Assembly: GCA_046094385.1 (NCBI GenBank)
Contig: JBJTHJ010000130.1
Span: 1 to 31,384 of the forward strand
Direction of reading: 5' to 3'
From: ZLKRG08 sp046094385
Lineage (GTDB): Bacteria; Actinomycetota; Actinomycetes; Nanopelagicales; Nanopelagicaceae
Length of the DNA stretch: 31,384 nt
Made by a program: the position numbers and the translations under genes. The notes under the pieces are model-generated. The model saw nothing but the letters and a program-made list of their open reading frames with translations. It did not search any database and had not been told where the DNA came from. Shown one piece after another: positions 23,964 through 31,384 of this stretch (the stretch's first letter is position 1; every line of letters begins with the position of its first letter).

Positions 23964-24620
23964 ATGTTAAAACAAGGGAAAAAGAAGAGCATTTACTTGA
24001 TCTTGCTTTTGACCACTTTGTTAATAAGTGCCTGTGGCGCATCGCAACAGTATGCAGGCAACAAGAACGATGGGGCATTTTTCACAGTTCCAAATGGTTG
24101 GTTCAAAATAAGCAATGAAGAGCTGAATAAGGAAGAAGCTAAAACCAGCGATCAGGATGCGCTAGATCGTCTCTCCATGGTTACTTATCAAGTTGGCTAT
24201 AGCGCCGTTAAGAAAGTGGTTCCAGCACAGGTATTTCTCTTAGAACCCACCAAACATCCAGTTATTTTTGCTAGATTCAGAGATCTATTCCCGGAAGAGC
24301 GCGATGCAATCAGTTTAAACTCGCTTCGAAACATAATCTTGCCAGTCACTGACCTATTAGATGGCACGCTTGAAAATGATCGTAATTTTCAATTAATCGA
24401 TGACCAAGAGGTGGTAGATAAAGGTGGTCGTGGGGTTAATCTGGTTTATAGCTTTGATTTTGAAGGCGTCAACGAGACGATAAACCAAACCACACTCTTC
24501 TCAAATGATCAGAGCAAAATCTATGTTTTTATCGCAAGATGCACCACTGAGTGCTACAACAAGAATGCAGAAGTGATCCAGAAGATAGTAGATTCGTTCA
24601 CTGTTAGGGGAACCAGATGA
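23964..24620 (+). CDS. Unrecognised lipoprotein, possible PsbP/Mog1-like fold
   Basis: A 218-residue predicted lipoprotein: basic N-terminus (KQGKKK), hydrophobic stretch, lipobox LISAC with Cys24. The mature domain begins FFTVPNGWFKI and ends with an IYVFIARC-x6-hydrophobic-helix-DSFTV pattern, which recalls PsbP/Mog1-like secreted domains; this is a weak fold-level impression. CTTEC holds two cysteines that could form a disulfide outside the membrane. The start is ATG 23964, 21 nt after aspS, without a clear ribosome site or -10 box. Its stop overlaps the start of the FtsH-like gene (ATGA), so the two products are probably made together and may work together at the membrane. Confidence 0.65.
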   Translation: MLKQGKKKSIYLILLLTTLLISACGASQQYAGNKNDGAFFTVPNGWFKISNEELNKEEAKTSDQDALDRLSMVTYQVGYSAVKKVVPAQVFLLEPTKHPVIFARFRDLFPEERDAISLNSLRNIILPVTDLLDGTLENDRNFQLIDDQEVVDKGGRGVNLVYSFDFEGVNETINQTTLFSNDQSKIYVFIARCTTECYNKNAEVIQKIVDSFTVRGTR

Positions 24621-26851
24621 CTTTAGAGAACTCAAGTCGTAAACGAGACTCTGAGCGGAAAGTTCGAGTTCATCTCTCCTTTTTTGATCGCATAAAGTTC
24701 CTTCTGCTATTTGGCATCACCTATCTGGTATTGGTCTGGGCTTTGATGTCCGAGAACCCGCTTTATAGTTTTGCAGATGCAGCAGATGAAACTGCCAACA
24801 AATATCGTTGGCTCTTCTTTTTAGCAGGTTTTGAGCTTATACGGCAGCTCCATTTTCTGATCTCCGAGTTTCTCTCTCCATATCATCGGATTTGGCAATG
24901 GTATTTCAAATCAGTTAACCGAGTACTAGGTATATTCTCCGATTGGACTCGATTCAGAATCTCCCGAGTCATCAAAATGTTGATATGGGTTGCCATTTTG
25001 GCGGTCATTTTGGGAGCTATCTATAAATTACCGCCGGCCCAAGCGTTATTTATGGCGCCTCAAGCGCTATGGGCAGCGTTACCACTGATCGCACAATTGC
25101 TATTTGCGGTGGTCTTTATCCTGATTCAATTTGTAGCGCTCTTCTGGTTCCTAAGTCGTGGCGGAATCGATACCTATTTCCCGGATGACATAAACACCAG
25201 GTTTAGCGATGTTTGGGGTCAAGATCATGTACTAGATCGCATCCGAGAGAATTTACTTTTCTTAGAAGATCCAGAATCAATCGAACGTCATGGCGGGTAT
25301 GTACCTGGCGGCATTCTCTTATGGGGACCACCCGGAACTGGCAAAACCTTGATGGCGGAGGCGATGGCCGGCGAAACCGGTAAACCATTTATCTTCGTCG
25401 ATCCTGGTGCCTTTAATAATATGTTCTTTGGTATCGGTGTACTAAAGGTTAAATCGCTATTTAGAAAGTTACGAAAGTTAGCGCTTCGTTATGGTGGCGT
25501 TGTCGTTTTCTTCGATGAAGCAGATGCTTTAGGAAATCGCGGCATCGTAACTACCGGTCAAAGGATGGAGGCAGATCGTTGCCACGGTGGAAACTATCTC
25601 TCCGAAGCGGCCGTTAATGTGTTAACTCGCGAGAAATTTGTTATGGGCGGCGCTGCTGGCGGCGGCGGTGGCATGGGAACTTTGCAAGCGCTACTTACCG
25701 AGTTATCTGGTTTAAAGAAACCACGTGGCTTCTTTAATCGCATAGTAAGGCGCACCCTCGGAATGCGCCCCAAGAATCCGCCTAAATATCGGATATTGGT
25801 AGTGATGGCAACCAATATGCCAGAGGCATTAGATGAAGCGCTCTTAAGACCTGGTCGAATAGATCGCATGTACCGAGTTGGATATCCAAGTAAGAACGGT
25901 CGCGTTCGTACCTACCAAGGTTATTTAGATAAAGTTTCACACTCCCTCGAACCTGATGAGATCGAAAAATTAGCGGTAATGACTCCGTATTCAACTGGTG
26001 CAACTATTAAAGATATGATCAATGAAGCTTTGATCATCGCTATTAGAGATGGACGTACCTCAATTACTTGGCCTGATGTAATTAGAGCCAAACAACAAAA
26101 AGAGCTGGGCCCTTCCGAAGATGTTGAATATATTGAACGTGAGCGCCATGCAATTGCTGTTCACGAAGCTTGTCACGCGGTGGTGGCACACCGAGTACGC
26201 CAACACATGAGTATCGATCTTGCTACTATTGAAAAAGGTAGCGATTATCTTGGAATGGTGGCAAGCATCCCACCGGATGATCAATTCACGCGTTGGAAGA
26301 GTGAGTATCAGTCAGATATCTTGGTTTCATTGGCCTCGCTTGCCGGAGAGAGAATGTTCTTTGACGGCGATAATTCATCTGGCGTATCTGGCGATCTGGA
26401 ATCTGCTACTACTATCGCAAGTTTGATGGAAGGTCACTGGGGAATGGGATCCACTATCTCTTCTCACGCATCAAATCGACGTTTTGAGGTAGGAGCACCA
26501 GGTGGCGGAAAAGGTAGAGATGATAATGATCGAGAACTACGCAGAGCGCTATCCGATCGCATTGAAGATAACTTGAATCAACTTTTGGATAAAGCAGAGG
26601 AGCTTCTAAAGAACAATCGTCGAGAAGTTTTGGCTTTAGCGCACGCTTTGGAAACTCATAAAACCTTACCTGGCGAGGATGTAACTGCCGTCATTGAGGG
26701 GAGATTGGGAACGATTGCGGATGGCCGCCCATATTTGGAGGATTCATTTATCCAAGAGATCGAGCAATATCACAGTGCTTGCGTGCTAGCCCATCGCGAT
26801 CACCGGACACCAGATATCGTTCTGCCAACACTTCCTGCAATTAGCTCTTAA
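24617..26851 (+). CDS. Divergent FtsH-like membrane AAA+ zinc protease
   Basis: A 744-residue membrane protein with an AAA+ motor and an M41-type peptidase. Hydrophobic segments lie at about 28-45, 63-84, 119-137 and 154-180, unlike the two helices of FtsH. Walker A is GPPGTGKT (237-244), the pore loop MFFGIG (269-274), Walker B VVVFFDEAD (295-303), sensor 1 MATN (397-400), and the arginine fingers are in LRPGRIDR (410-417). About 50 residues more than in FtsH separate Walker B from sensor 1, including a Gly-rich run (344-354). The zinc site is HEACH (516-520; FtsH has HEAGH), with Asp593 in SGDLESAT as the likely third ligand. Both activities look intact. The probable role is ATP-dependent degradation of membrane or envelope proteins. 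It overlaps the upstream lipoprotein gene by 4 bp. Confidence 0.82.
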   Translation: MTLENSSRKRDSERKVRVHLSFFDRIKFLLLFGITYLVLVWALMSENPLYSFADAADETANKYRWLFFLAGFELIRQLHFLISEFLSPYHRIWQWYFKSVNRVLGIFSDWTRFRISRVIKMLIWVAILAVILGAIYKLPPAQALFMAPQALWAALPLIAQLLFAVVFILIQFVALFWFLSRGGIDTYFPDDINTRFSDVWGQDHVLDRIRENLLFLEDPESIERHGGYVPGGILLWGPPGTGKTLMAEAMAGETGKPFIFVDPGAFNNMFFGIGVLKVKSLFRKLRKLALRYGGVVVFFDEADALGNRGIVTTGQRMEADRCHGGNYLSEAAVNVLTREKFVMGGAAGGGGGMGTLQALLTELSGLKKPRGFFNRIVRRTLGMRPKNPPKYRILVVMATNMPEALDEALLRPGRIDRMYRVGYPSKNGRVRTYQGYLDKVSHSLEPDEIEKLAVMTPYSTGATIKDMINEALIIAIRDGRTSITWPDVIRAKQQKELGPSEDVEYIERERHAIAVHEACHAVVAHRVRQHMSIDLATIEKGSDYLGMVASIPPDDQFTRWKSEYQSDILVSLASLAGERMFFDGDNSSGVSGDLESATTIASLMEGHWGMGSTISSHASNRRFEVGAPGGGKGRDDNDRELRRALSDRIEDNLNQLLDKAEELLKNNRREVLALAHALETHKTLPGEDVTAVIEGRLGTIADGRPYLEDSFIQEIEQYHSACVLAHRDHRTPDIVLPTLPAISS

Positions 26852-26881
26852 TCAGCGAACGAACATAGGCAGGGTCATTGG

Positions 26882-26887
26882 TAAGGT
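26882..26887 (+). promoter_or_regulatory. Possible -10 box before the DUF948-alaS operon
   Basis: TAAGGT ends 6 nt before ATG 26894 in the 42-nt gap. The same bases form an AGGTAAGG purine run that could act as a ribosome site, so the two readings compete. Confidence 0.35.
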
Positions 26888-26893
26888 AAGGCC

Positions 26894-27238
26894 ATGGGAC
26901 CAGGTGGAATCGCAACCATTATCGCTTCTTGCTCTTTACTGATAATCGCAACTGCTATCGGCTATGCCGTAGTGCGTTTAAGTAGATTCATTGATGAAGC
27001 CAAACTGACCTTGAAGACTTTGACGGATGAAACCACCCCATTGATCAAAGAGTCAACTCGTACGGTAGAACTTGTAAACGGACCCCTTGAGAGCATCAAT
27101 CGAATTACCAAGAATGTAGAGAATGTGACTGACAAGGTTGCAGGCGCTGCGGAGGACTTTGTCTCTAAAGGAGGGCCGGCAGTAAAGGCTCTTGGCTTAC
27201 TGGCAGCAGGCGCTAAGAAGCGTGGAAAGAAAAAGTAA
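26894..27238 (+). CDS. DUF948-like membrane-anchored protein
   Basis: A 114-residue protein with an N-terminal membrane helix (about 5-27), an amphipathic helical region with regularly spaced hydrophobic residues (about 30-90, NRITKNVENVTDKVAG), and a basic C-terminus (KKRGKKK). This layout fits the DUF948 family, whose function is unknown. It directly abuts alaS (TAA then TTG), as in Streptomyces where, from memory, a DUF948 gene precedes alaS. The rpsD gene I would expect just upstream there is not present. Confidence 0.75.
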   Translation: MGPGGIATIIASCSLLIIATAIGYAVVRLSRFIDEAKLTLKTLTDETTPLIKESTRTVELVNGPLESINRITKNVENVTDKVAGAAEDFVSKGGPAVKALGLLAAGAKKRGKKK

Positions 27239-29911
27239 TTGGATTCTGCAGATATTCGCGCACGCTGGTTGCGCTTCTTTGAGTCGGGTAATCGCGAGAA
27301 TCTGCCACATGTTGTAGTCCCATCTGCGTCCTTGATCGCAGATGATCCCAATTTACTTTTGGTCAACGCAGGAATGGTTCCTTTTAAGCCATTTTTTTTA
27401 GGTGAAGTTGCTCCGCCATATAAAAGGGCGACCTCAGTACAAAAATGTGTACGAACATTGGATATCGACGAAGTTGGTAAGACCACGCGTCACGCCTCGT
27501 TCTTTCAAATGTGTGGCAACTTTTCCTTTGGTGATTATTTCAAAGAGGGTGCGATCAAGCTGGCTTGGGATTTGCTCACTCGACCAGTATCCGAGGGTGG
27601 TTATGGATTTCCAGAGAGTCGTCTCTGGGTAACGGTTTATCAGGATGATGACGAAGCGGAACAAATTTGGCATAAGTTAATTGGAATTCCTAAAGACCGA
27701 ATTCAGCGCCGAGATATGAATGACAATTATTGGTCGATGGGCGTTCCCGGTCCATGTGGACCTTGTTCTGAGATTTATTACGATCGAGGTCCAGAGTATG
27801 GAAAAGACGGTGGACCGATTGCCGATGAAGAGCGCTATCTCGAGGTTTGGAACCTGGTTTTCATGCAATTCGAACGTGGTGCAGGTTCGGGTAAGACGGA
27901 TTACCCGATTCTGGGTGAACTGCCAAGTAAGAATATTGATACTGGTCTTGGACTAGAACGTATGGCTGCGATTTTACAAGGTGTCGAGAATATCTACGAG
28001 ATTGATACCACCAGAATTATTCTAAATAAAGCAGTGGATTTAACTGGAGTCAAATACGGCAAAGCAGATAAAAGTGATGTTTCACTTAGAGTGATTGCAG
28101 ATCATGCTAGAACTGCTGCGATGTTGATCTGTGATGGCGTGACTCCAGGTAATGAAGGTAGAGGATATGTATTGCGCCGAATGATGCGTAGAACTATCCG
28201 CAATATGAGACTCTTAGGATCTGAAGAACCAGTCATCAAAGAGCTAATCAGCGCATCAATAAGTGCGATGGGACCACAATATCCTGAATTGATATCTGAT
28301 CAGAGTCGAATCGAGAAGGTTGCGGTAGCTGAAGAAGAGGCCTTCTTACAAACTTTAAAGAGTGGAACTTTGATTTTTGATACTGCAGCAAGCGATGTCA
28401 AGAAAACCGGTGGCAATCTAATCTCTGGTGAATCTGCATTTAAGTTGCATGACACCTATGGTTTTCCGATTGATCTGACTCTTGAGATGGCAAGTGAAGC
28501 AGGTCTCGAGGTGGATGCTGATGGCTTTCGACGTTTGATGAAAGAGCAGAGAGAACGAGCTAAAGCAGACTCAAAGGCTAAGAAGAGTGGACATACTGAT
28601 TTAACGGAGTATCGAAAAATTGCTGACGAGATGGGCTATTCGGAGTTCATCGGCTACCAACACATTGAGGGCGAGGCGAAGGTTCGTGGATTACTAGTTG
28701 ATGGAAAGAACACGCTTAGCGCATCTGAAGGAGATGAGGTTGAGGTAATTCTAGATCGCACCCCTTTCTATGCGGAAGGTGGCGGTCAATTAGCAGATGG
28801 TGGAATTATCACTTTGAGCAATGGCGCTAAGGTGCAAATAGACGATGTGCAAGCGCCGCTCCCATCTTTAAACGTTCATAGGGGACGGGTACTCATCGGC
28901 GCCATTGAAATTGGAAATCAGGTACATGCAAGTATTGATCTTGAACGACGTCACGCGATCTCCCGAGCCCACTCGGCCACGCATATGGTGCATAAAGCTT
29001 TCCGTGAAATTCTCGGCGAAACTGCAACCCAAGCTGGATCTGAGAATTCACCAGGGCGCTTCCGATTTGATTTTCCTGCAACGAGCGCAGTTCCAGTTTC
29101 GGTATTAAATGATGTGGAATCGCGTGTGAATTCACTTCTGCTTGAAGATTGGGAGGTAACTGCCCAAGTGATGAGCCAGGAAGAGGCTAAGCAATTGGGT
29201 GCGATGGCCCTATTTGGTGAGAAGTATGGAGATCAAGTTCGCGTAGTTAGCGTTGGTGATTGGGCGAAAGAACTCTGCGGCGGAACTCACGTAGCCAGAA
29301 CCGGACAGTTAGGTTTGGTAAAGATTCTCTCCGAATCGTCAATAGGTGCAGGCGTTCGAAGAGTTGAAGCTCTGGTGGGCCTTGATGCCTACAAATTCTT
29401 GGCTCGTGAACATTTAATGGTAAATCAATTGACGGATTTGATCAAAGGCGCAAGAGCAGAGGATCTGCCAGAACGTATTAATGATCTAATAAATCGATTG
29501 AAAGAGAGCGAGAAAGAGTTGGCGCAACTTCGTTCTCAACAAGCTTTAGCTCAGGTAGCAAATTTGATGGATACCGCCAAAGCGTTTGGTGATTTCAAGA
29601 TCTTGGTTGCGCAAGTTGCTGATGAAGTTGCCGCAGAAGATCTGAGAACTATGGCGCTAGATCTTAGAAATCGCCTCGGAGAGTCGATAGTCGCTTTGGC
29701 CAATGTAGTCAGCGGAAAACCGGTGGTAGTAGTTGCGGTAAGTGAAGCACCCCGAAATAAAGGAATCAAAGCCGGCGCGTTGGTAAAAATCGCTTCTACC
29801 ATATTAGGTGGCGGTGGTGGCGGAAAAGATGATTTCGCACAGGGTGGTGGCAGTAATCCAAAAGACATTAAAGATGCGCTACTTGCGATTGAACGAGAAA
29901 TTTTAAAGTAA
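27239..29911 (+). CDS. alaS: Alanyl-tRNA synthetase
   Basis: Full-length class II synthetase (890 residues) charging tRNA-Ala. The catalytic core starts DSADIRARWLRFFE and holds the CVRTLDIDEVGKTTRHASFF region with motif 2. The editing domain zinc site is visible as HSATH (His578, His582) and CGGTH (Cys680, His684). A coiled coil (about 740-770) leads to a C-Ala domain with a Gly-rich loop near 857-873. Start: TTG 27239, immediately after the DUF948 gene stop; the resulting N-terminus matches the family, and no ATG lies upstream in frame. The stop overlaps ruvX by one base (TAATG). Confidence 0.98.
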   Translation: MDSADIRARWLRFFESGNRENLPHVVVPSASLIADDPNLLLVNAGMVPFKPFFLGEVAPPYKRATSVQKCVRTLDIDEVGKTTRHASFFQMCGNFSFGDYFKEGAIKLAWDLLTRPVSEGGYGFPESRLWVTVYQDDDEAEQIWHKLIGIPKDRIQRRDMNDNYWSMGVPGPCGPCSEIYYDRGPEYGKDGGPIADEERYLEVWNLVFMQFERGAGSGKTDYPILGELPSKNIDTGLGLERMAAILQGVENIYEIDTTRIILNKAVDLTGVKYGKADKSDVSLRVIADHARTAAMLICDGVTPGNEGRGYVLRRMMRRTIRNMRLLGSEEPVIKELISASISAMGPQYPELISDQSRIEKVAVAEEEAFLQTLKSGTLIFDTAASDVKKTGGNLISGESAFKLHDTYGFPIDLTLEMASEAGLEVDADGFRRLMKEQRERAKADSKAKKSGHTDLTEYRKIADEMGYSEFIGYQHIEGEAKVRGLLVDGKNTLSASEGDEVEVILDRTPFYAEGGGQLADGGIITLSNGAKVQIDDVQAPLPSLNVHRGRVLIGAIEIGNQVHASIDLERRHAISRAHSATHMVHKAFREILGETATQAGSENSPGRFRFDFPATSAVPVSVLNDVESRVNSLLLEDWEVTAQVMSQEEAKQLGAMALFGEKYGDQVRVVSVGDWAKELCGGTHVARTGQLGLVKILSESSIGAGVRRVEALVGLDAYKFLAREHLMVNQLTDLIKGARAEDLPERINDLINRLKESEKELAQLRSQQALAQVANLMDTAKAFGDFKILVAQVADEVAAEDLRTMALDLRNRLGESIVALANVVSGKPVVVVAVSEAPRNKGIKAGALVKIASTILGGGGGGKDDFAQGGGSNPKDIKDALLAIEREILK

Positions 29912-30336
29912 TGCGATTGGGGCGCCGGCTCGGTATCGATTATGGTAAGACCCGAGTTGGAATCGCGCTTAGTGATGATCAAGCTCTAGTTTGCACCCCG
30001 CTTATTACACTTAAAAATGACTCTAAATTATTCTCCAAAATCTCGCAGCTAATTGATGAATATCAACCAGTCTGTGTTTATATTGGAAAGCCTAAGCATT
30101 TAAGTGGCATTGAAGGTCAAACGGTCGAAGAAGTTGCCAAGTTTGTAGCACGCTTTTCGGAGAGTTTTCAGATACCTGTGAAATTAATAGATGAGCGGAT
30201 GACAAGTAAGAGCGCCGAACGGAGATTGCGAGAGGCCGGAAAGGACTCTAGGTCACAGTTAGGTTTAGTAGATCAATTGGCCGCTATGGCGATATTAGAA
30301 CTTGGAATTGAGATCGATAAACGGGGTCCTTCTTAA
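29911..30336 (+). CDS. ruvX: RuvX/YqgF RNase H-fold nuclease (pre-16S rRNA processing)
   Basis: A 141-residue YqgF-family protein. LGIDYGKTRVGIALSD near the N-terminus carries the first acidic residue, VYIGKPKHLSG is the second signature, LIDERMTS the third, and VDQLAAMAIL near the C-terminus carries the last acidic residue. In E. coli YqgF acts in 5' maturation of 16S rRNA; in mycobacteria the homologue has been reported to act on Holliday junctions, so the name RuvX is also used. Its place between alaS and mltG is that of Rv2554c. It overlaps the alaS stop by one base. Confidence 0.95.
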   Translation: MRLGRRLGIDYGKTRVGIALSDDQALVCTPLITLKNDSKLFSKISQLIDEYQPVCVYIGKPKHLSGIEGQTVEEVAKFVARFSESFQIPVKLIDERMTSKSAERRLREAGKDSRSQLGLVDQLAAMAILELGIEIDKRGPS

Positions 30337-30337
30337 T

Positions 30338-31363
30338 ATGTCTAAAGTAAAGGCATATGCACAGCGAAATTGGCCAGCTTTTGCCGGTATTGCCTTTGCT
30401 TTTGCGTTGGCGTTTCTCCTTTTCCTGATCAGAAGTTCGCTCTCGCAAGTTGATGACTTTTCTACAAGAGAGATTGCAAAGAGTGAAAAAACAATTCTTT
30501 TTCATGTTGATGAATCGGCTAGCGGTTTGGAGATTGCAAGGAACTTGTATGCGCAAGGCGTAACTGCATCGATAACCAGTTTCTATCAATTGGCGATTGC
30601 TGACTCTAGAGCAATGCAGATAGCGCCGGGTGAGTACCGATTAAATACCAAGATTTCTGCCAAACAGGCACTTGAGCAATTATTGGATCTTAAGCGGTTG
30701 CAGAGTTTGGTTTCGATAATTGAAGGACAGTGGCGAAGTGAGATTTTTGCCAAACTCGAGGCCAACGGTTTCCGGGATTTAGAGCGAACTCTTTCAGATT
30801 TGAAAATTCCGGATGGTTTTTCGAATACCGAAGGTATCTACTTCCCAGCACAGTATTCATTCGCTAAAGGAACCACCAGTAAAGAAGCGCTTCAGAAGAT
30901 GATCGATCGTTTCACTGTAACTGCAGAGCAACTAGGGTTATTTAATGATGAGAAGCCCTTTGAGAAGTTGATCATTGCATCTATGATCCAAGCGGAGGGG
31001 GATCCCGGTGATTTCTCAAAAGTTTCGCGAGTGATCTATAACCGATTGAAAATAGGGATGCCGCTGCAATTGGATGCGACAGTTCAGTACGCACTTAAAA
31101 AAAGAGGATCCGTCTGGGTGAGTACACAAGCAACCAAAGTTAACTCGCCTTACAACACCTATCAAAGGTATGGGCTACCAATCGGCCCTATTGGTAGCCC
31201 GGGAGCGGCTGCCATGAAAGCCGCGCTTGAACCTGAATCTGGCGATTGGCTCTATTTCATTACCGTAAAGCCGGGAGATACTAGGTTTACCAAGTCCCAT
31301 GATGAATTTTTAAAGTGGAAAATTGAATATCAAAAAAACGTGAAGGCTGGGATATTCAAATGA
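30338..31363 (+). CDS. mltG: Endolytic murein transglycosylase MltG (YceG family)
   Basis: Membrane-anchored enzyme of 341 residues that cleaves nascent glycan strands and ends peptidoglycan polymerisation. One membrane helix lies at about 13-32. It is followed by an extracytoplasmic LysM-like region (about 50-115) and the catalytic domain, with Glu220 in SMIQAEGDP aligning with E. coli Glu218. VIYNRL, LQLDATVQYAL, NTYQRYGLPIGPI-SPG and WLYFITV are family motifs. The start is ATG 30338, one base after the ruvX stop. The frame is open to 30302, but that would overlap ruvX and gives a non-family N-terminus. The TGA stop overlaps aroE. Confidence 0.95.
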   Translation: MSKVKAYAQRNWPAFAGIAFAFALAFLLFLIRSSLSQVDDFSTREIAKSEKTILFHVDESASGLEIARNLYAQGVTASITSFYQLAIADSRAMQIAPGEYRLNTKISAKQALEQLLDLKRLQSLVSIIEGQWRSEIFAKLEANGFRDLERTLSDLKIPDGFSNTEGIYFPAQYSFAKGTTSKEALQKMIDRFTVTAEQLGLFNDEKPFEKLIIASMIQAEGDPGDFSKVSRVIYNRLKIGMPLQLDATVQYALKKRGSVWVSTQATKVNSPYNTYQRYGLPIGPIGSPGAAAMKAALEPESGDWLYFITVKPGDTRFTKSHDEFLKWKIEYQKNVKAGIFK

Positions 31364-31384
31364 GAAAGCGTGCAGCAGTTCTTG
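31360..31384 (+). CDS. aroE: Start of shikimate dehydrogenase (partial)
   Basis: ATG 31360 overlaps the mltG stop by 4 bp (ATGA) and opens a frame beginning MRKRAAVL that runs off the right edge. AroE proteins of actinobacteria commonly begin with a basic stretch and AAVLGSPI, and aroE follows mltG in M. tuberculosis (Rv2552c). Only eight codons are visible, so the identity rests on context and this short match. Confidence 0.7.

Noticed and set aside
30302..30337. Upstream extension of mltG into ruvX
   Set aside because: ATG 30338 sits one base after the ruvX stop and gives the expected short basic N-terminus before the membrane helix.
1..31384. CRISPR arrays, insertion sequences, prophage or toxin-antitoxin genes
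   Set aside because: None seen. No regularly spaced long repeats, transposase motifs or foreign-looking composition; nearly all sequence is accounted for by conserved core genes.

Overview
The window is a compact block of chromosomal housekeeping genes from an actinobacterium. Gene order (thrS, HIT protein, pgsA, patA, pimA, pdxST, yebC, ruvCAB, secDF, rel, DUF349 gene, metallo-hydrolase, hisS, aspS, alaS, ruvX, mltG, aroE) is that of Mycobacterium and Streptomyces. The base composition is far lower in GC than those genera (mid-40s per cent by eye, not counted), and genes are packed with 0-8 bp gaps or overlaps. That points to a streamlined, probably aquatic lineage such as the freshwater acI group (Nanopelagicales). 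The lineage is an inference from order and composition.

Layout. 1-474: end of an unidentified reading frame, then a minus-strand tRNA cluster (Gly-Cys-Val) divergent from pabB. 475-2213: two folate (p-aminobenzoate) genes. 2242-4793: thrS and a HIT phosphorylase-like gene. 4815-5372 (minus): a shrunken EF-G-like GTPase-domain protein, divergent from pgsA. 5396-9408: phosphatidylinositol and PIM synthesis (pgsA, patA, pimA), then a LemA-like membrane protein and a YerB-like lipoprotein. 9419-11773: pyridoxal phosphate synthase pdxS/pdxT and yebC. 11807-13985: Holliday junction ruvCAB. 14004-18777: secD, secF and bifunctional (p)ppGpp enzyme rel. 18774-20084 (minus): triple-DUF349 protein. 20217-23942: metallo-beta-lactamase-fold hydrolase, hisS, aspS. 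23964-26851: a lipoprotein and a divergent FtsH-like AAA/M41 protease. 26894-31384: DUF948 protein, alaS, ruvX, mltG and the first codons of aroE.

Most promoters look leaderless. Nine genes that begin a transcription unit have a T-A-N-N-N-T hexamer ending 6-8 nt before the start codon. This fixes the probable starts of pabB, pgsA, pdxS and the EF-G-like gene. The last of these and pgsA appear to share one bidirectional promoter with overlapping -10 boxes. yebC, hisS, aspS and the DUF349 gene instead have Shine-Dalgarno-like sequences.

No mobile element, CRISPR array, prophage or defence island is visible. The least ordinary items are the degenerate EF-G-like protein and its shared promoter, the lipoprotein/FtsH-like pair, an in-frame 12-nt repeat after the hisS stop codon, and the absence of several genes (yajC, apt, ppiB, rpsD) from places where I recall them in related genomes. 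No stretch above 300 bases lacks a gene.
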